A stretch of DNA of 10,771 nucleotides from Deltaproteobacteria bacterium (GTDB lineage: Bacteria > Desulfobacterota > Syntrophia > Syntrophales > UBA2210), in the NCBI GenBank assembly GCA_019313735.1, contig JAFDAR010000057.1, forward strand, positions 1 to 10,771, written 5' to 3'. The position numbers and the translations under genes were made by a program. This document shows positions 1 to 6,765 of this stretch, piece after piece (the first letter of the stretch is position 1; every line of letters starts with the position of its first letter). A model generated the notes under the pieces. It saw only the letters and a list, made by a program, of their open reading frames with translations, searched no databases and was not told the origin of the DNA.

Positions 1-271
1 CAGATGAAAGCGGGGCACTTCCCGACAAAGAATAGTTCAGTTATATTTCATCCCTTTGGAACACCCCTGGTCAAGGCGCGCAATTCCCTTTTATCGGGAG
101 TTACGAGGCGAGACCTTTGTATAACGTCCCCTTTTGCCCAATTTCTGCGTCAGTCTCAAATTTTAATCCTCGAAATATCCAGTATATTCCTGTGGTTAAA
201 ATTTTCGCCTTCCTTGAACTTGAACAAAATTGAACATTCTGCAAAGGTCTCGAAGCCTTTACGCCCTGGAT
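1..271. other. Non-coding region beyond the 3' end of clpB
   Basis: I see no credible gene here on either strand. The open frame that spans it on the plus strand has no recognisable domain and runs into the end of clpB. A small hairpin is visible: AATTCCC at 82-88 pairs with GGGAGTT at 96-102 around a 7-nt loop. It has no T-tract, so it is not a convincing terminator for clpB. Positions 109-252 form a separate inverted-repeat element. The region is AT-richer than clpB between about 130 and 250. Confidence 0.5.
109..252. repeat. 144-bp element with imperfect terminal inverted repeats (MITE-like)
   Basis: The 21-bp ends at 109-129 and 232-252 are inverted copies of each other at 17 of 21 positions. 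They share an uninterrupted 11-bp core, CGAGACCTTTG on the plus strand at 109-119, with its reverse complement at 242-252. The interior is AT-rich and has no coding frame of its own. The size and end structure suit a non-autonomous transposon remnant or a genome-wide interspersed repeat. It lies 20 bp beyond the clpB stop codon, so it would be transcribed as the 3' end of the clpB message and could fold as a long stem. No clear target-site duplication is visible. Dispersal elsewhere in the genome cannot be judged from this window. Confidence 0.45.
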
Positions 272-2863
272 CTATAACCTGGATTTCTTGTTAAAAGCTA
301 TCTTGCCATTCTCATCCATATCGGCTGTAATATCGTCATCCTCTACGATATCCCCCTCCAGTATCTTTGTGGCCAGACCGTCCTCTATGATTCTCTGAAG
401 AGCTCTTTTCAGTGGTCTCGCGCCGTACATCGGGCTGTATCCCTCTTCCGATATGTATTTCCTGACCTTGTCCGTCAGCTCAAGATGGATCTTCCTGGCC
501 TGGAGCTTCTCTTGTATCAACCTGATCTGAATACCGATTATATTGCGGATATCACTTATGGTAAGCGCCCTGAAATTAATTATATCATCAACCCTGTTCA
601 GAAACTCCGGCCTGAAAGTCTCTCTCAGCGCCTCCATGGTCTTTTGCTTCCTTTCTTCTTCCCCCAGTGACAGATCCTGCATCCACTGGCTGCCTATATT
701 GGAGGTCATAATGATTATCGTGTTCCTGAAATCAACCGTCCGGCCATGTCCATCTGTAAGTCTTCCATCATCAAGTATCTGGAGAAGTATATTGAACACA
801 TCCTGATGCGCCTTTTCTATCTCGTCGAACAGGATTACCGAATATGCTTTCCTCCTGACGGCTTCGGTAAGGTATCCTCCTTCATCATACCCCACATAGC
901 CGGGAGGAGCGCCTATTAACCTGGAAACAGAGTGCTTTTCCATAAACTCGGACATATCGACTCTGACCATTGCCCGTTCATTATCAAACATAAACTCCGC
1001 AAGTGCCTTGGCCAGTTCGGTCTTTCCCACTCCTGTCGGCCCCATAAAGATAAACGATCCGATAGGCCTGTCAGGGTCCTGCAGGCCGGACCTGGCTCTT
1101 CTCAGGGCATTGGAAATATTATGAACGGCCTCATCCTGGCCAACAACCCTCTGCTTCAACCGCTCCTCCATGTGGATTAGTTTTTCCACATCACTTTCCA
1201 TCATCCGGGCCACGGGAATGCCGGTCCAGCTTGCAACAACAGCCGCGACATCATCCTCATCAACCTCTTCTTTCAGCGTCTTTTTGTCTTTCTGAAGGTC
1301 TTCAAGCCTCGCGGTTTTCTCTTCCAACTCTCTATTCAGTTTTACCAATGTGCCATAGCGAATTTCCGCCGCCTTTGCCAGATCACCCTCTCTCTGGGCA
1401 TTCTGTTCTGATGCCTTATATTCTTCTGTTTTTTCTTTGATCGACTGGATTTCCTTGATGGCCTCCTTTTCAGCAGACCAGTGTTTCTTCATTTCGTCTC
1501 CGGACTCTCTCAACTGTTCCAGTTCTTTTTCTATGCCGTCAGACCTCTTTTTCGACGTCTTATCATCCTCTTTTTTCAGGGATTCCTTTTCAATTTCAAG
1601 CTGCATAATCTTTCTTTCCACCACATCTATTTCAGACGGGAGACTGTCCAGTTCAATCCTGAGATGGGAAGCCGATTCATCTATCAGGTCCACCGCCTTG
1701 TCGGGCAGAAAACGGTCGCTTATATAGCGGCTTGAAAGTGTAGCGGCGGCAATAATTGCTGAATCCTTGATCCTCACCCCGTGGTGTACCTCATATCGCT
1801 CTTTCAGACCCCTGAGTATGGCAATGGTATCTTCCACAGTGGGTTCTGACACGACAATCGGTTGAAACCTTCTCTCAAGCGCGGCGTCCTTTTCAATATA
1901 TTTCCTGTATTCGTTCAGGGTTGTTGCCCCTATGCAGTGCAGCTCACCCCTTGCGAGGGCAGGCTTCAGCATATTCGAGGCATCCACGGAGCCCTCAGCG
2001 GCGCCGGCGCCGACCATCGTATGCAATTCGTCAATGAACAGGATTATCTCTCCGCTGGCCTGGGTTACTTCTTTAAGCACCGCCTTCAGGCGGTCTTCGA
2101 ACTCTCCTCTGTACTTAGCTCCGGCCACCATGGAGCTTATGTCCAGACCGGCTATCCTCTTGTTTTTCAGGTTATCGGGCACGTCACCGTCGACTATACG
2201 CTGGGCAAGCCCCTCCACAATCGCTGTCTTACCCACACCGGGTTCACCGATAAGTACGGGGTTGTTCTTTGTCCTTCGTGACAGCACCTGCATTATTCTT
2301 CGTATCTCATTATCTCTTCCTATTACCGGATCAAATTTACCCTGCAATGCCAGCTCATTGAAATCCCTGGAAAAACGTTTAAGGGCCTGGTATTTGTCCT
2401 CCGGATTCGGATCGGTAATCCTCTGGTTACCCCTTATATCTACCAATACCGTCAGGATGTTATCTCTGGTCACGCCACTTTTCTGAAGCACCTTTCCGGC
2501 AGGCCCTGTCTTATCATCAGCAATCGAAACCAGGACATGTTCAACACTGACGTATTCGTCCCTCAATCTCGCTGCCTCGGTAAGGGCCTTGTCCAATACA
2601 TCTTTCAATCTTGCGGTTATGTAACTTTTGCCGGCATCCGAAACCTTCGGAAGACCATCCAGAATTTCCTCAAGTTCACTCTCAATCCGCTTTTGTTCAC
2701 TGCCAAGTTTCTTCAATATCTCAAATACGGTTCCCTCGGGCTGCCTTATAAGGGCCAGGAGCATATGTTCAACATCAATCCCCTGGTGGCCGCCGCTGTT
2801 TGCCAGTCTCTCGGCATCCTGGAGGACCTCCTGGAGTTTTAAGGTAAATTTGTCAAATCTCAT
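272..2863 (-). CDS. clpB: ATP-dependent disaggregase ClpB (Hsp100)
   Basis: ClpB is a cytosolic hexameric AAA+ disaggregase that threads aggregated proteins through its central pore, working with DnaK/DnaJ. The 863-residue product has the full-length architecture: an N-terminal Clp repeat domain (about 1-145), AAA-1 with Walker A GEPGVGKT at 206-213, pore loop KYRG at 250-253 and Walker B LFIDEL at 275-280, a charged coiled-coil middle domain (about 405-525) that separates ClpB from ClpA and ClpC, and AAA-2 with Walker A GPTGVGKT at 608-615, Walker B ILFDEI at 677-682 and pore loop GYVG at 655-658. The arginine finger in FLNRVDD is present. The ATG at 2863 is 5 bp after the stop of the upstream diadenylate cyclase gene and has only a weak Shine-Dalgarno (GGA in the preceding stop region), so translational coupling is likely. 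No sigma-32 type promoter is evident directly upstream. The gene is intact and very securely identified. Confidence 0.98.
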   Translation of the reverse strand: MRFDKFTLKLQEVLQDAERLANSGGHQGIDVEHMLLALIRQPEGTVFEILKKLGSEQKRIESELEEILDGLPKVSDAGKSYITARLKDVLDKALTEAARLRDEYVSVEHVLVSIADDKTGPAGKVLQKSGVTRDNILTVLVDIRGNQRITDPNPEDKYQALKRFSRDFNELALQGKFDPVIGRDNEIRRIMQVLSRRTKNNPVLIGEPGVGKTAIVEGLAQRIVDGDVPDNLKNKRIAGLDISSMVAGAKYRGEFEDRLKAVLKEVTQASGEIILFIDELHTMVGAGAAEGSVDASNMLKPALARGELHCIGATTLNEYRKYIEKDAALERRFQPIVVSEPTVEDTIAILRGLKERYEVHHGVRIKDSAIIAAATLSSRYISDRFLPDKAVDLIDESASHLRIELDSLPSEIDVVERKIMQLEIEKESLKKEDDKTSKKRSDGIEKELEQLRESGDEMKKHWSAEKEAIKEIQSIKEKTEEYKASEQNAQREGDLAKAAEIRYGTLVKLNRELEEKTARLEDLQKDKKTLKEEVDEDDVAAVVASWTGIPVARMMESDVEKLIHMEERLKQRVVGQDEAVHNISNALRRARSGLQDPDRPIGSFIFMGPTGVGKTELAKALAEFMFDNERAMVRVDMSEFMEKHSVSRLIGAPPGYVGYDEGGYLTEAVRRKAYSVILFDEIEKAHQDVFNILLQILDDGRLTDGHGRTVDFRNTIIIMTSNIGSQWMQDLSLGEEERKQKTMEALRETFRPEFLNRVDDIINFRALTISDIRNIIGIQIRLIQEKLQARKIHLELTDKVRKYISEEGYSPMYGARPLKRALQRIIEDGLATKILEGDIVEDDDITADMDENGKIAFNKKSRL

Positions 2864-2868
2864 AACTG

Positions 2869-3738
2869 CTATTCCATGCTCTTCTCAATATCGACAAAGA
2901 TCTTCCCTTTCTTAAAAATTCGTACGGTGCCTGTAGATTCAGAAATGGCAATCGCAATCGCGCCGGTGACACTTGTGATGCCTGCCGCGGCTATATGCCT
3001 GCTGCCCAGTCCCTGGGGGAAATCCTTGCCTTCCAAGGCGGCGCTGAGATGCCTTCCCGCCGTCACAAGAACACCATCACCCCTTAGCACAAATGCCCCA
3101 TCCAGAGCTGAAAATTCCTTGATGGTATCTCTCAGATTCCGGTCGAGAATGTTTTTTTCCTCTTCCTTATATCCCATGAACGGGTTGATTATCATCTGCC
3201 TGGACAGTCCAAGCACCTTCTCATGATCTCCAAGGACAAAGATAGTGCCTATCGGACGCCCCTCCCTCCCCTGAGCGGCAAGTTCCAACGCAATATTCAA
3301 TACTGTCACGAATACCTCGGGATGGATATCTTCAAAGATATCAGAGACATTTTCTGATGTAAGAATCTCAAATTCCCTGCCCACATCAATAACAAATATA
3401 CTGTCTATATATCCAAATTTTGGAACACCTGTAAGGCATATCAGTTTATCGCCCTTTTTGAATAATCCAGTGGCAAGCCCTTTTGTTATGACGATCTTTA
3501 TCTGGCCCAAACGCGTGACATTCACATTTGGAATATTGATAACACTCTTAAAAAACTCCACATTATGTGGCACATTGTCATCCTCTCTGGTTATCAGAAT
3601 AGTGTCGAAACAGGCTTTATAGTTCTTCTGCGCAAGGAGGTCCTGAGCTACTTCACCATACAGCAGGATTGCCTTCGCATTTATTTCTTCTGCAAACTTG
3701 CACGCAAATTCCATAATTGACTCGTTCTGAGAGCTCAT
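2869..3738 (-). CDS. DacZ-type diadenylate cyclase (DisA_N/DAC domain with pyruvate-kinase C-like N-terminal domain)
   Basis: The product probably makes c-di-AMP from two ATP. It has 289 residues in two parts. The N-terminal ~130 residues resemble the pyruvate kinase C-terminal fold (GDKLICLTGVPKFG at about 96-109). The C-terminal DAC domain (about 150-289) carries the catalytic DGA motif at 213-215 (LDGAFVLRGDG) and a GSRH motif at 235-238 followed by AAAGIT. This order matches archaeal DacZ/CdaZ rather than membrane-bound CdaA or the DNA-binding DisA; there are no membrane segments and no helix-hairpin-helix tail. The third residue of the classical RHR motif is Ile here, a variation I believe also occurs in DacZ-like proteins. 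The ATG at 3738 has an AAGGGG Shine-Dalgarno 6 bp upstream. It is the first gene of a two-gene unit with clpB and is divergent from rpoH. Activity is inferred; the domain call is firm. Confidence 0.85.
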   Translation of the reverse strand: MSSQNESIMEFACKFAEEINAKAILLYGEVAQDLLAQKNYKACFDTILITREDDNVPHNVEFFKSVINIPNVNVTRLGQIKIVITKGLATGLFKKGDKLICLTGVPKFGYIDSIFVIDVGREFEILTSENVSDIFEDIHPEVFVTVLNIALELAAQGREGRPIGTIFVLGDHEKVLGLSRQMIINPFMGYKEEEKNILDRNLRDTIKEFSALDGAFVLRGDGVLVTAGRHLSAALEGKDFPQGLGSRHIAAAGITSVTGAIAIAISESTGTVRIFKKGKIFVDIEKSME

Positions 3739-3767
3739 AGAAAACCCCTTTCTACTGTTTTATTCAT

Positions 3768-3796
3768 AAGATAAACACAAATTAGAATAATGTCAA
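3768..3796 (-). promoter_or_regulatory. Predicted sigma-70 promoter of the diadenylate cyclase-clpB unit
   Basis: Reading the minus strand, a perfect -35 box TTGACA (3796-3791) is followed after 17 bp by TATCTT (3773-3768) as the -10 box. Transcription would begin near 3761, leaving a leader of about 20 nt before the ATG at 3738. It lies back to back with the rpoH promoter, with 35 bp between the two -35 boxes. Confidence 0.6.
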
Positions 3797-3816
3797 GTCA
3801 GGGAAAATAATCGTTA

Positions 3817-3840
3817 AACTGTCAAAAGGTCTTGACTGTT
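3817..3840. promoter_or_regulatory. Imperfect palindrome over the rpoH -35 box, candidate operator
   Basis: The arms AACTGTCAA (3817-3825) and TTGACTGTT (3832-3840) are inverted copies at 8 of 9 positions around a 6-bp spacer. The right arm contains the rpoH -35 hexamer TTGACT. A dimeric regulator bound here would block rpoH and could also affect the divergent promoter, whose -35 box starts about 21 bp away. No regulator can be named. Confidence 0.35.
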
Positions 3841-3860
3841 GGGGAAAATATGCTTATAAT
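3832..3860 (+). promoter_or_regulatory. Predicted sigma-70 promoter of rpoH
   Basis: A -35 box TTGACT (3832-3837), a 17-bp spacer and a consensus -10 box TATAAT (3855-3860) form the strongest promoter in the window. The start point would be near 3867, about 35 nt before the rpoH ATG. This points to vegetative rather than only heat-induced transcription of rpoH. Confidence 0.75.
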
Positions 3861-3901
3861 TTCAAAGTTAAGCAACTGTTATAGTTTTGTGAGGACTAAA
3901 A

Positions 3902-4762
3902 ATGAATCTGCCCGCAGTAACCGATTCGGTAGACATTTATATGGCGGAGATAAACCGTTTCCCACTCCTGAAAGCTGAGGAAGAATTCAAGCTGGCGGTG
4001 AGGTTTGTAAAACATAATGACATGCAGGCAGCCGAAAAGCTGGTTACCTCTAATCTTCGGTTTGTGGTCAAAATCGCCCACGAATACAAGAAGTATAGTG
4101 TAAAGCTCATAGACCTGATTCAGGAGGGTAATATCGGGCTTATGCATGCCGTTAAAAAGTTTGATCCTTATAAGGGATACAGGCTCATATCTTACGCGGT
4201 ATGGTGGATAAGGGCATACATGCAGAACTTCGTCATAAAGTCATGGAGCCTTGTCAAGATAGGCACTACACAGGCACAGAGAAAACTATTCTTTAAGTTG
4301 AATCAGGCAAAAAAGAAACTGCAGACCATCTCTCAAAAGAACCCGGAATTCAAAGAAATCGCGGAGATGCTCAATGTTAAGGAAACTGAAATAGAGGAAA
4401 TGGACCTCCGTCTCAACAACCGTGATGTCTCATTGAATGCCACAATGGATGACGAAGGAGAATCAGCCTATATTGATCATCTCGTATACAAGGGTAAAAG
4501 CCAGGAAGATGCGCTTATAAAAAAAGAGGAAATGGCCCTGGTAAAGAGAAATATAGCGGGAGCCCTGGAAAAACTCAACGAGAGAGAAGGTTACATCATA
4601 AGACACAGGATAATGGCGGATGATCCCGAAACCCTTCAGGAGATAGGCAATAGATTTCACGTAACAAGGGAACGCGCAAGACAGATCGAGAAAGAAGCCC
4701 TGAAAAAACTGAGAGTGGGAATACCCTGCCTGACTGATGAACCCAGACTCATAGCAAACTAA
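3902..4762 (+). CDS. rpoH: RNA polymerase heat-shock sigma factor RpoH (sigma-32)
   Basis: This sigma factor directs RNA polymerase to heat-shock promoters. The 286-residue length is typical. Region 2 is clear, with NLRFVVKIAHEYKKY and the 2.4 helix RLISYAVWWIRAYMQ (about 94-108). The diagnostic RpoH box QRKLFFKLN lies at 126-134 and separates it from RpoD and FliA. Region 4.2 carries the helix-turn-helix TLQEIGNRFHVTRERARQIE (about 244-263). The ATG at 3902 has GAGGA 6-7 bp upstream. The gene is monocistronic and convergent with dnaB; no hairpin terminator is visible in the 56 bp after its stop. Its divergent neighbours are the c-di-AMP synthase gene and clpB, the latter a classic RpoH target in other Proteobacteria. 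Confidence 0.95.
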   Translation: MNLPAVTDSVDIYMAEINRFPLLKAEEEFKLAVRFVKHNDMQAAEKLVTSNLRFVVKIAHEYKKYSVKLIDLIQEGNIGLMHAVKKFDPYKGYRLISYAVWWIRAYMQNFVIKSWSLVKIGTTQAQRKLFFKLNQAKKKLQTISQKNPEFKEIAEMLNVKETEIEEMDLRLNNRDVSLNATMDDEGESAYIDHLVYKGKSQEDALIKKEEMALVKRNIAGALEKLNEREGYIIRHRIMADDPETLQEIGNRFHVTRERARQIEKEALKKLRVGIPCLTDEPRLIAN

Positions 4763-4768
4763 AGGGGA

Positions 4769-4791
4769 AGTCAGGAGTCAGGAGTCAGGAG
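4769..4791. repeat. 7-bp tandem repeat, three copies
   Basis: AGTCAGG is repeated exactly three times at 4769-4789, followed by AG. The array starts 7 bp after the rpoH stop codon, in the 56-bp gap between the convergent rpoH and dnaB 3' ends. It has no self-complementarity, so it is not a terminator. It could be a fragment of a dispersed intergenic repeat or a slippage-prone site. Confidence 0.8.
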
Positions 4792-4818
4792 AAAACGTGA
4801 CCGTCGGTAGCAAAACAC

Positions 4819-6087
4819 CTAAAACTCGTCGCGGTTATAGGCCAGGTTTTCAAAGCATGTGTATTCCTTCAGAAAAGTCATATTGGCCACGCCGGTGGGA
4901 CCGTTTCTCTGCTTTCCAATGATTATTTCCGCCTTGCCCTTTTCCGGGTTGTCTTCCGACTTATTGTATACCTCATCCCTGTATATGAACCGGTTCAACT
5001 GTGACAGGGCCACAACCGGAACATCCAATTCCTTGGCCAGGGCCTTGAGCGAACGGCTTATCTCGGATATCTCCTGTTCCCTTGGCGCGGAAGTATCTCT
5101 GCCTTTCATCAACTGGAGGTAATCAACAATAACCAGATCAAGCCCCGATTCCGCCTTTAATCTCCTCGCCTTTGCCTTTATTTCAAGAACGGAAATAGCG
5201 GGCGTATCATCTATAAAGATGGAGGACTCTGAAAGCCTGCCCGCGGCAGCGGTCAATTTCGGCCAGTCCATATCCCCGATAAACCCCCTCCTCATGCGCT
5301 GTGAATCCACTTTTCCATCCGAGGAAAGCATGCGGAGCGCAAGTTGTTCTTTTGACATCTCCAGGGAAAATATGGCCACCGACACACCATCCTCAATCGC
5401 CGCGTGCTGCGCAATGTTTATGGCAAAGGCCGTTTTACCCATACTGGGACGCCCCGCCACTATTATCAGATCGGACTTCTGGAGTCCGGATGTAATTTCG
5501 TCAACTTTTTGAAATCCCGTGGAAATACCAGTGATCAGGGTCTTCTTTTCATAAAGTTTTTCTATGTCTTTGAAAGCATCCTTTACTATCTCCCTGATGG
5601 GAGAAAAGGCGGGTCTTATCTTGTTCTCCGATATTTCGAACACCGCATGCTCAGCCTCGTCAAGAACAGCATTTATGTCGGAGCCAGTATCATAACTCTT
5701 ATTCAATATATCGGTCGCGGCGCCTATCAATCCGCGCAATATGGCTTTTTCCTTAACTATTTTTGAGTAGTAGGCTATATTAGCCGCGGAGGGCACACCG
5801 TCGACAAGAGATGTCAGATATACCTCTCCGCCCACGCCTTCAAGGTGTCTCCTGTCACGCAGTATACTGCTCAGGGTAATAAGGTCGCTTGGTTCATTTT
5901 TATCGTACAGCTCAAGGATTGCCGAAAATATCTTTCTATGTGCCTCGCTGTAGAAATCACCCATACCCAATATTTCCAGAACATTGTTCAGGGCATTGTT
6001 GTCTAACAGTATGCCGCCAAGAATTGACTGCTCCGCTTCCAGATTTTGCGGGGGCACTTTGTGAAGCGAATAATCTACATCTTTCAT
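4819..6087 (-). CDS. dnaB: Replicative DNA helicase DnaB, lacking the SDLRESG/IEQDAD segment
   Basis: DnaB is the hexameric 5'-3' helicase that unwinds DNA at the replication fork and binds primase through its N-terminal domain. The 422-residue product has the N-terminal helical domain (about 10-110), a linker, and the RecA-like domain with Walker A GRPSMGKT at 212-219, the SLEMS motif at 241-245, Walker B LVIVDYLQLM at 328-337 and the KQRNGPTG motif with its arginine finger at 402-409. After LSQLNR (361-366) the sequence goes straight to FIYRDEVYNK. In the family about 30 residues lie between these, including SDLRESG and IEQDAD. The gap falls at 4989/4990, is in frame, and accounts for the short length. 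The ATG at 6087 starts 1 bp after the rplI stop with GAGG upstream, so coupling is likely; the ATG at 6111 lies inside rplI and was not chosen. The family is certain; activity of this copy is in doubt. Confidence 0.93.
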   Translation of the reverse strand: MKDVDYSLHKVPPQNLEAEQSILGGILLDNNALNNVLEILGMGDFYSEAHRKIFSAILELYDKNEPSDLITLSSILRDRRHLEGVGGEVYLTSLVDGVPSAANIAYYSKIVKEKAILRGLIGAATDILNKSYDTGSDINAVLDEAEHAVFEISENKIRPAFSPIREIVKDAFKDIEKLYEKKTLITGISTGFQKVDEITSGLQKSDLIIVAGRPSMGKTAFAINIAQHAAIEDGVSVAIFSLEMSKEQLALRMLSSDGKVDSQRMRRGFIGDMDWPKLTAAAGRLSESSIFIDDTPAISVLEIKAKARRLKAESGLDLVIVDYLQLMKGRDTSAPREQEISEISRSLKALAKELDVPVVALSQLNRFIYRDEVYNKSEDNPEKGKAEIIIGKQRNGPTGVANMTFLKEYTCFENLAYNRDEF

Positions 6088-6088
6088 G

Positions 6089-6535
6089 TTATACCTCGCC
6101 GGCAACCACAACCTTGATATCGACAGATATCCCGGAGTGCAATTTTATCTTTACGGAAAATTCCCCAAGGCTTTTTATGGGCTCTTTAAGAATGATGTTT
6201 CTCTTATCAATCTCTATCCCCTGTTCACGCAGGGCATCGCCAATATCCTTTGTGCTAACAGAGCCGAACAATTTATTCTGCTGACCCACCTTTCTGGATA
6301 TACTACAGATTACACCCCCAAGTCGCTCAGCCATGGATTGCGCGGTTTCTTTTTCCTTCGTGGCTCTTCTTGCCGCGGTTTCCATTTCATCCTTAAGATC
6401 TTTCATGTTTTTGCTGCTGGCCTCTATACCCAATCCTCTGGGAATCAGAAAATTCCTGGCATAACCATCAGAAACACTCGCAAGGTCCCCTGCTTTTCCT
6501 ACAGATTCAACATCTTTTTTCAAAATGATCTTCAT
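6089..6535 (-). CDS. rplI: 50S ribosomal protein L9
   Basis: L9 binds 23S rRNA near the base of the L1 stalk and helps maintain reading frame. The 148-residue product has the standard two-domain form. The N-terminal RNA-binding domain begins MKIILKKDVESVGKAGD and includes GYARNFLIPRGLG. A long charged connecting helix spans about 41-75, and the C-terminal domain contains GSVSTKDI. The ATG at 6535 is preceded by a strong GGAGGAG ribosome site. The frame is open a further 63 bp upstream to an ATG at 6598, but that extension has no L9 similarity and was rejected. The stop is separated from dnaB by 1 bp. Confidence 0.97.
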   Translation of the reverse strand: MKIILKKDVESVGKAGDLASVSDGYARNFLIPRGLGIEASSKNMKDLKDEMETAARRATKEKETAQSMAERLGGVICSISRKVGQQNKLFGSVSTKDIGDALREQGIEIDKRNIILKEPIKSLGEFSVKIKLHSGISVDIKVVVAGEV

Positions 6536-6606
6536 AAAAACTCCTCCAGTCCGAAGTTTCGTGGATTTCTCACATACCCACCACACCTTTAAAGGCAATA
6601 TTTATA

Positions 6607-6745
6607 ACTACTCAGGTGGGTAGGCTGAAGACTGTCTACTCAGGTTATTTAGGCTGTAGGCTGAAGACATTTAGGTTACAAACCTAACAGCCTTTAGTCT
6701 ATCTACCTTCAGTCTAAACAGCTTCAGCCTTACTACGTGAGTAGT
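6607..6745. repeat. ~139-bp imperfect palindrome with internal direct repeats
   Basis: The outer arms at 6607-6634 and 6718-6745 are inverted near-copies, sharing ACTACTCA and AGGCTGAAG. The centre is a perfect 7-bp stem, TTAGGTT (6671-6677) with AACCTAA (6681-6687), around a 3-nt loop. Direct repeats are nested inside: CTACTCAGGT at 6608 and 6636, and TAGGCTGAAGAC at 6621 and 6657. The whole piece could fold as one long hairpin in the transcript between the DUF2232 gene and rplI. It has no coding potential and resembles a MITE or a dispersed intergenic repeat unit. It could also act as an RNA processing or attenuation site upstream of rplI. A 10-bp palindrome, CCTTTAAAGG, lies nearby at 6586-6595. 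Confidence 0.65.
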
Positions 6746-6765
6746 CAGCAATATTTAAACACAAG

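Noticed and set aside
4..294. Plus-strand open frame of 96 codons at the window start
   Set aside because: It spans the inverted-repeat element and the clpB 3' end, with no domain similarity or convincing ribosome site.
6088..6111. Earlier dnaB start at 6111
   Set aside because: It overlaps the rplI end; the ATG at 6087 has GAGG upstream, follows the rplI stop by 1 bp and gives a normal DnaB N-terminus.
6536..6598. N-terminal extension of rplI to an ATG at 6598
   Set aside because: The extra 21 residues have no L9 similarity, and the ATG at 6535 has a strong GGAGGAG site and the canonical MKIILKKDV start.
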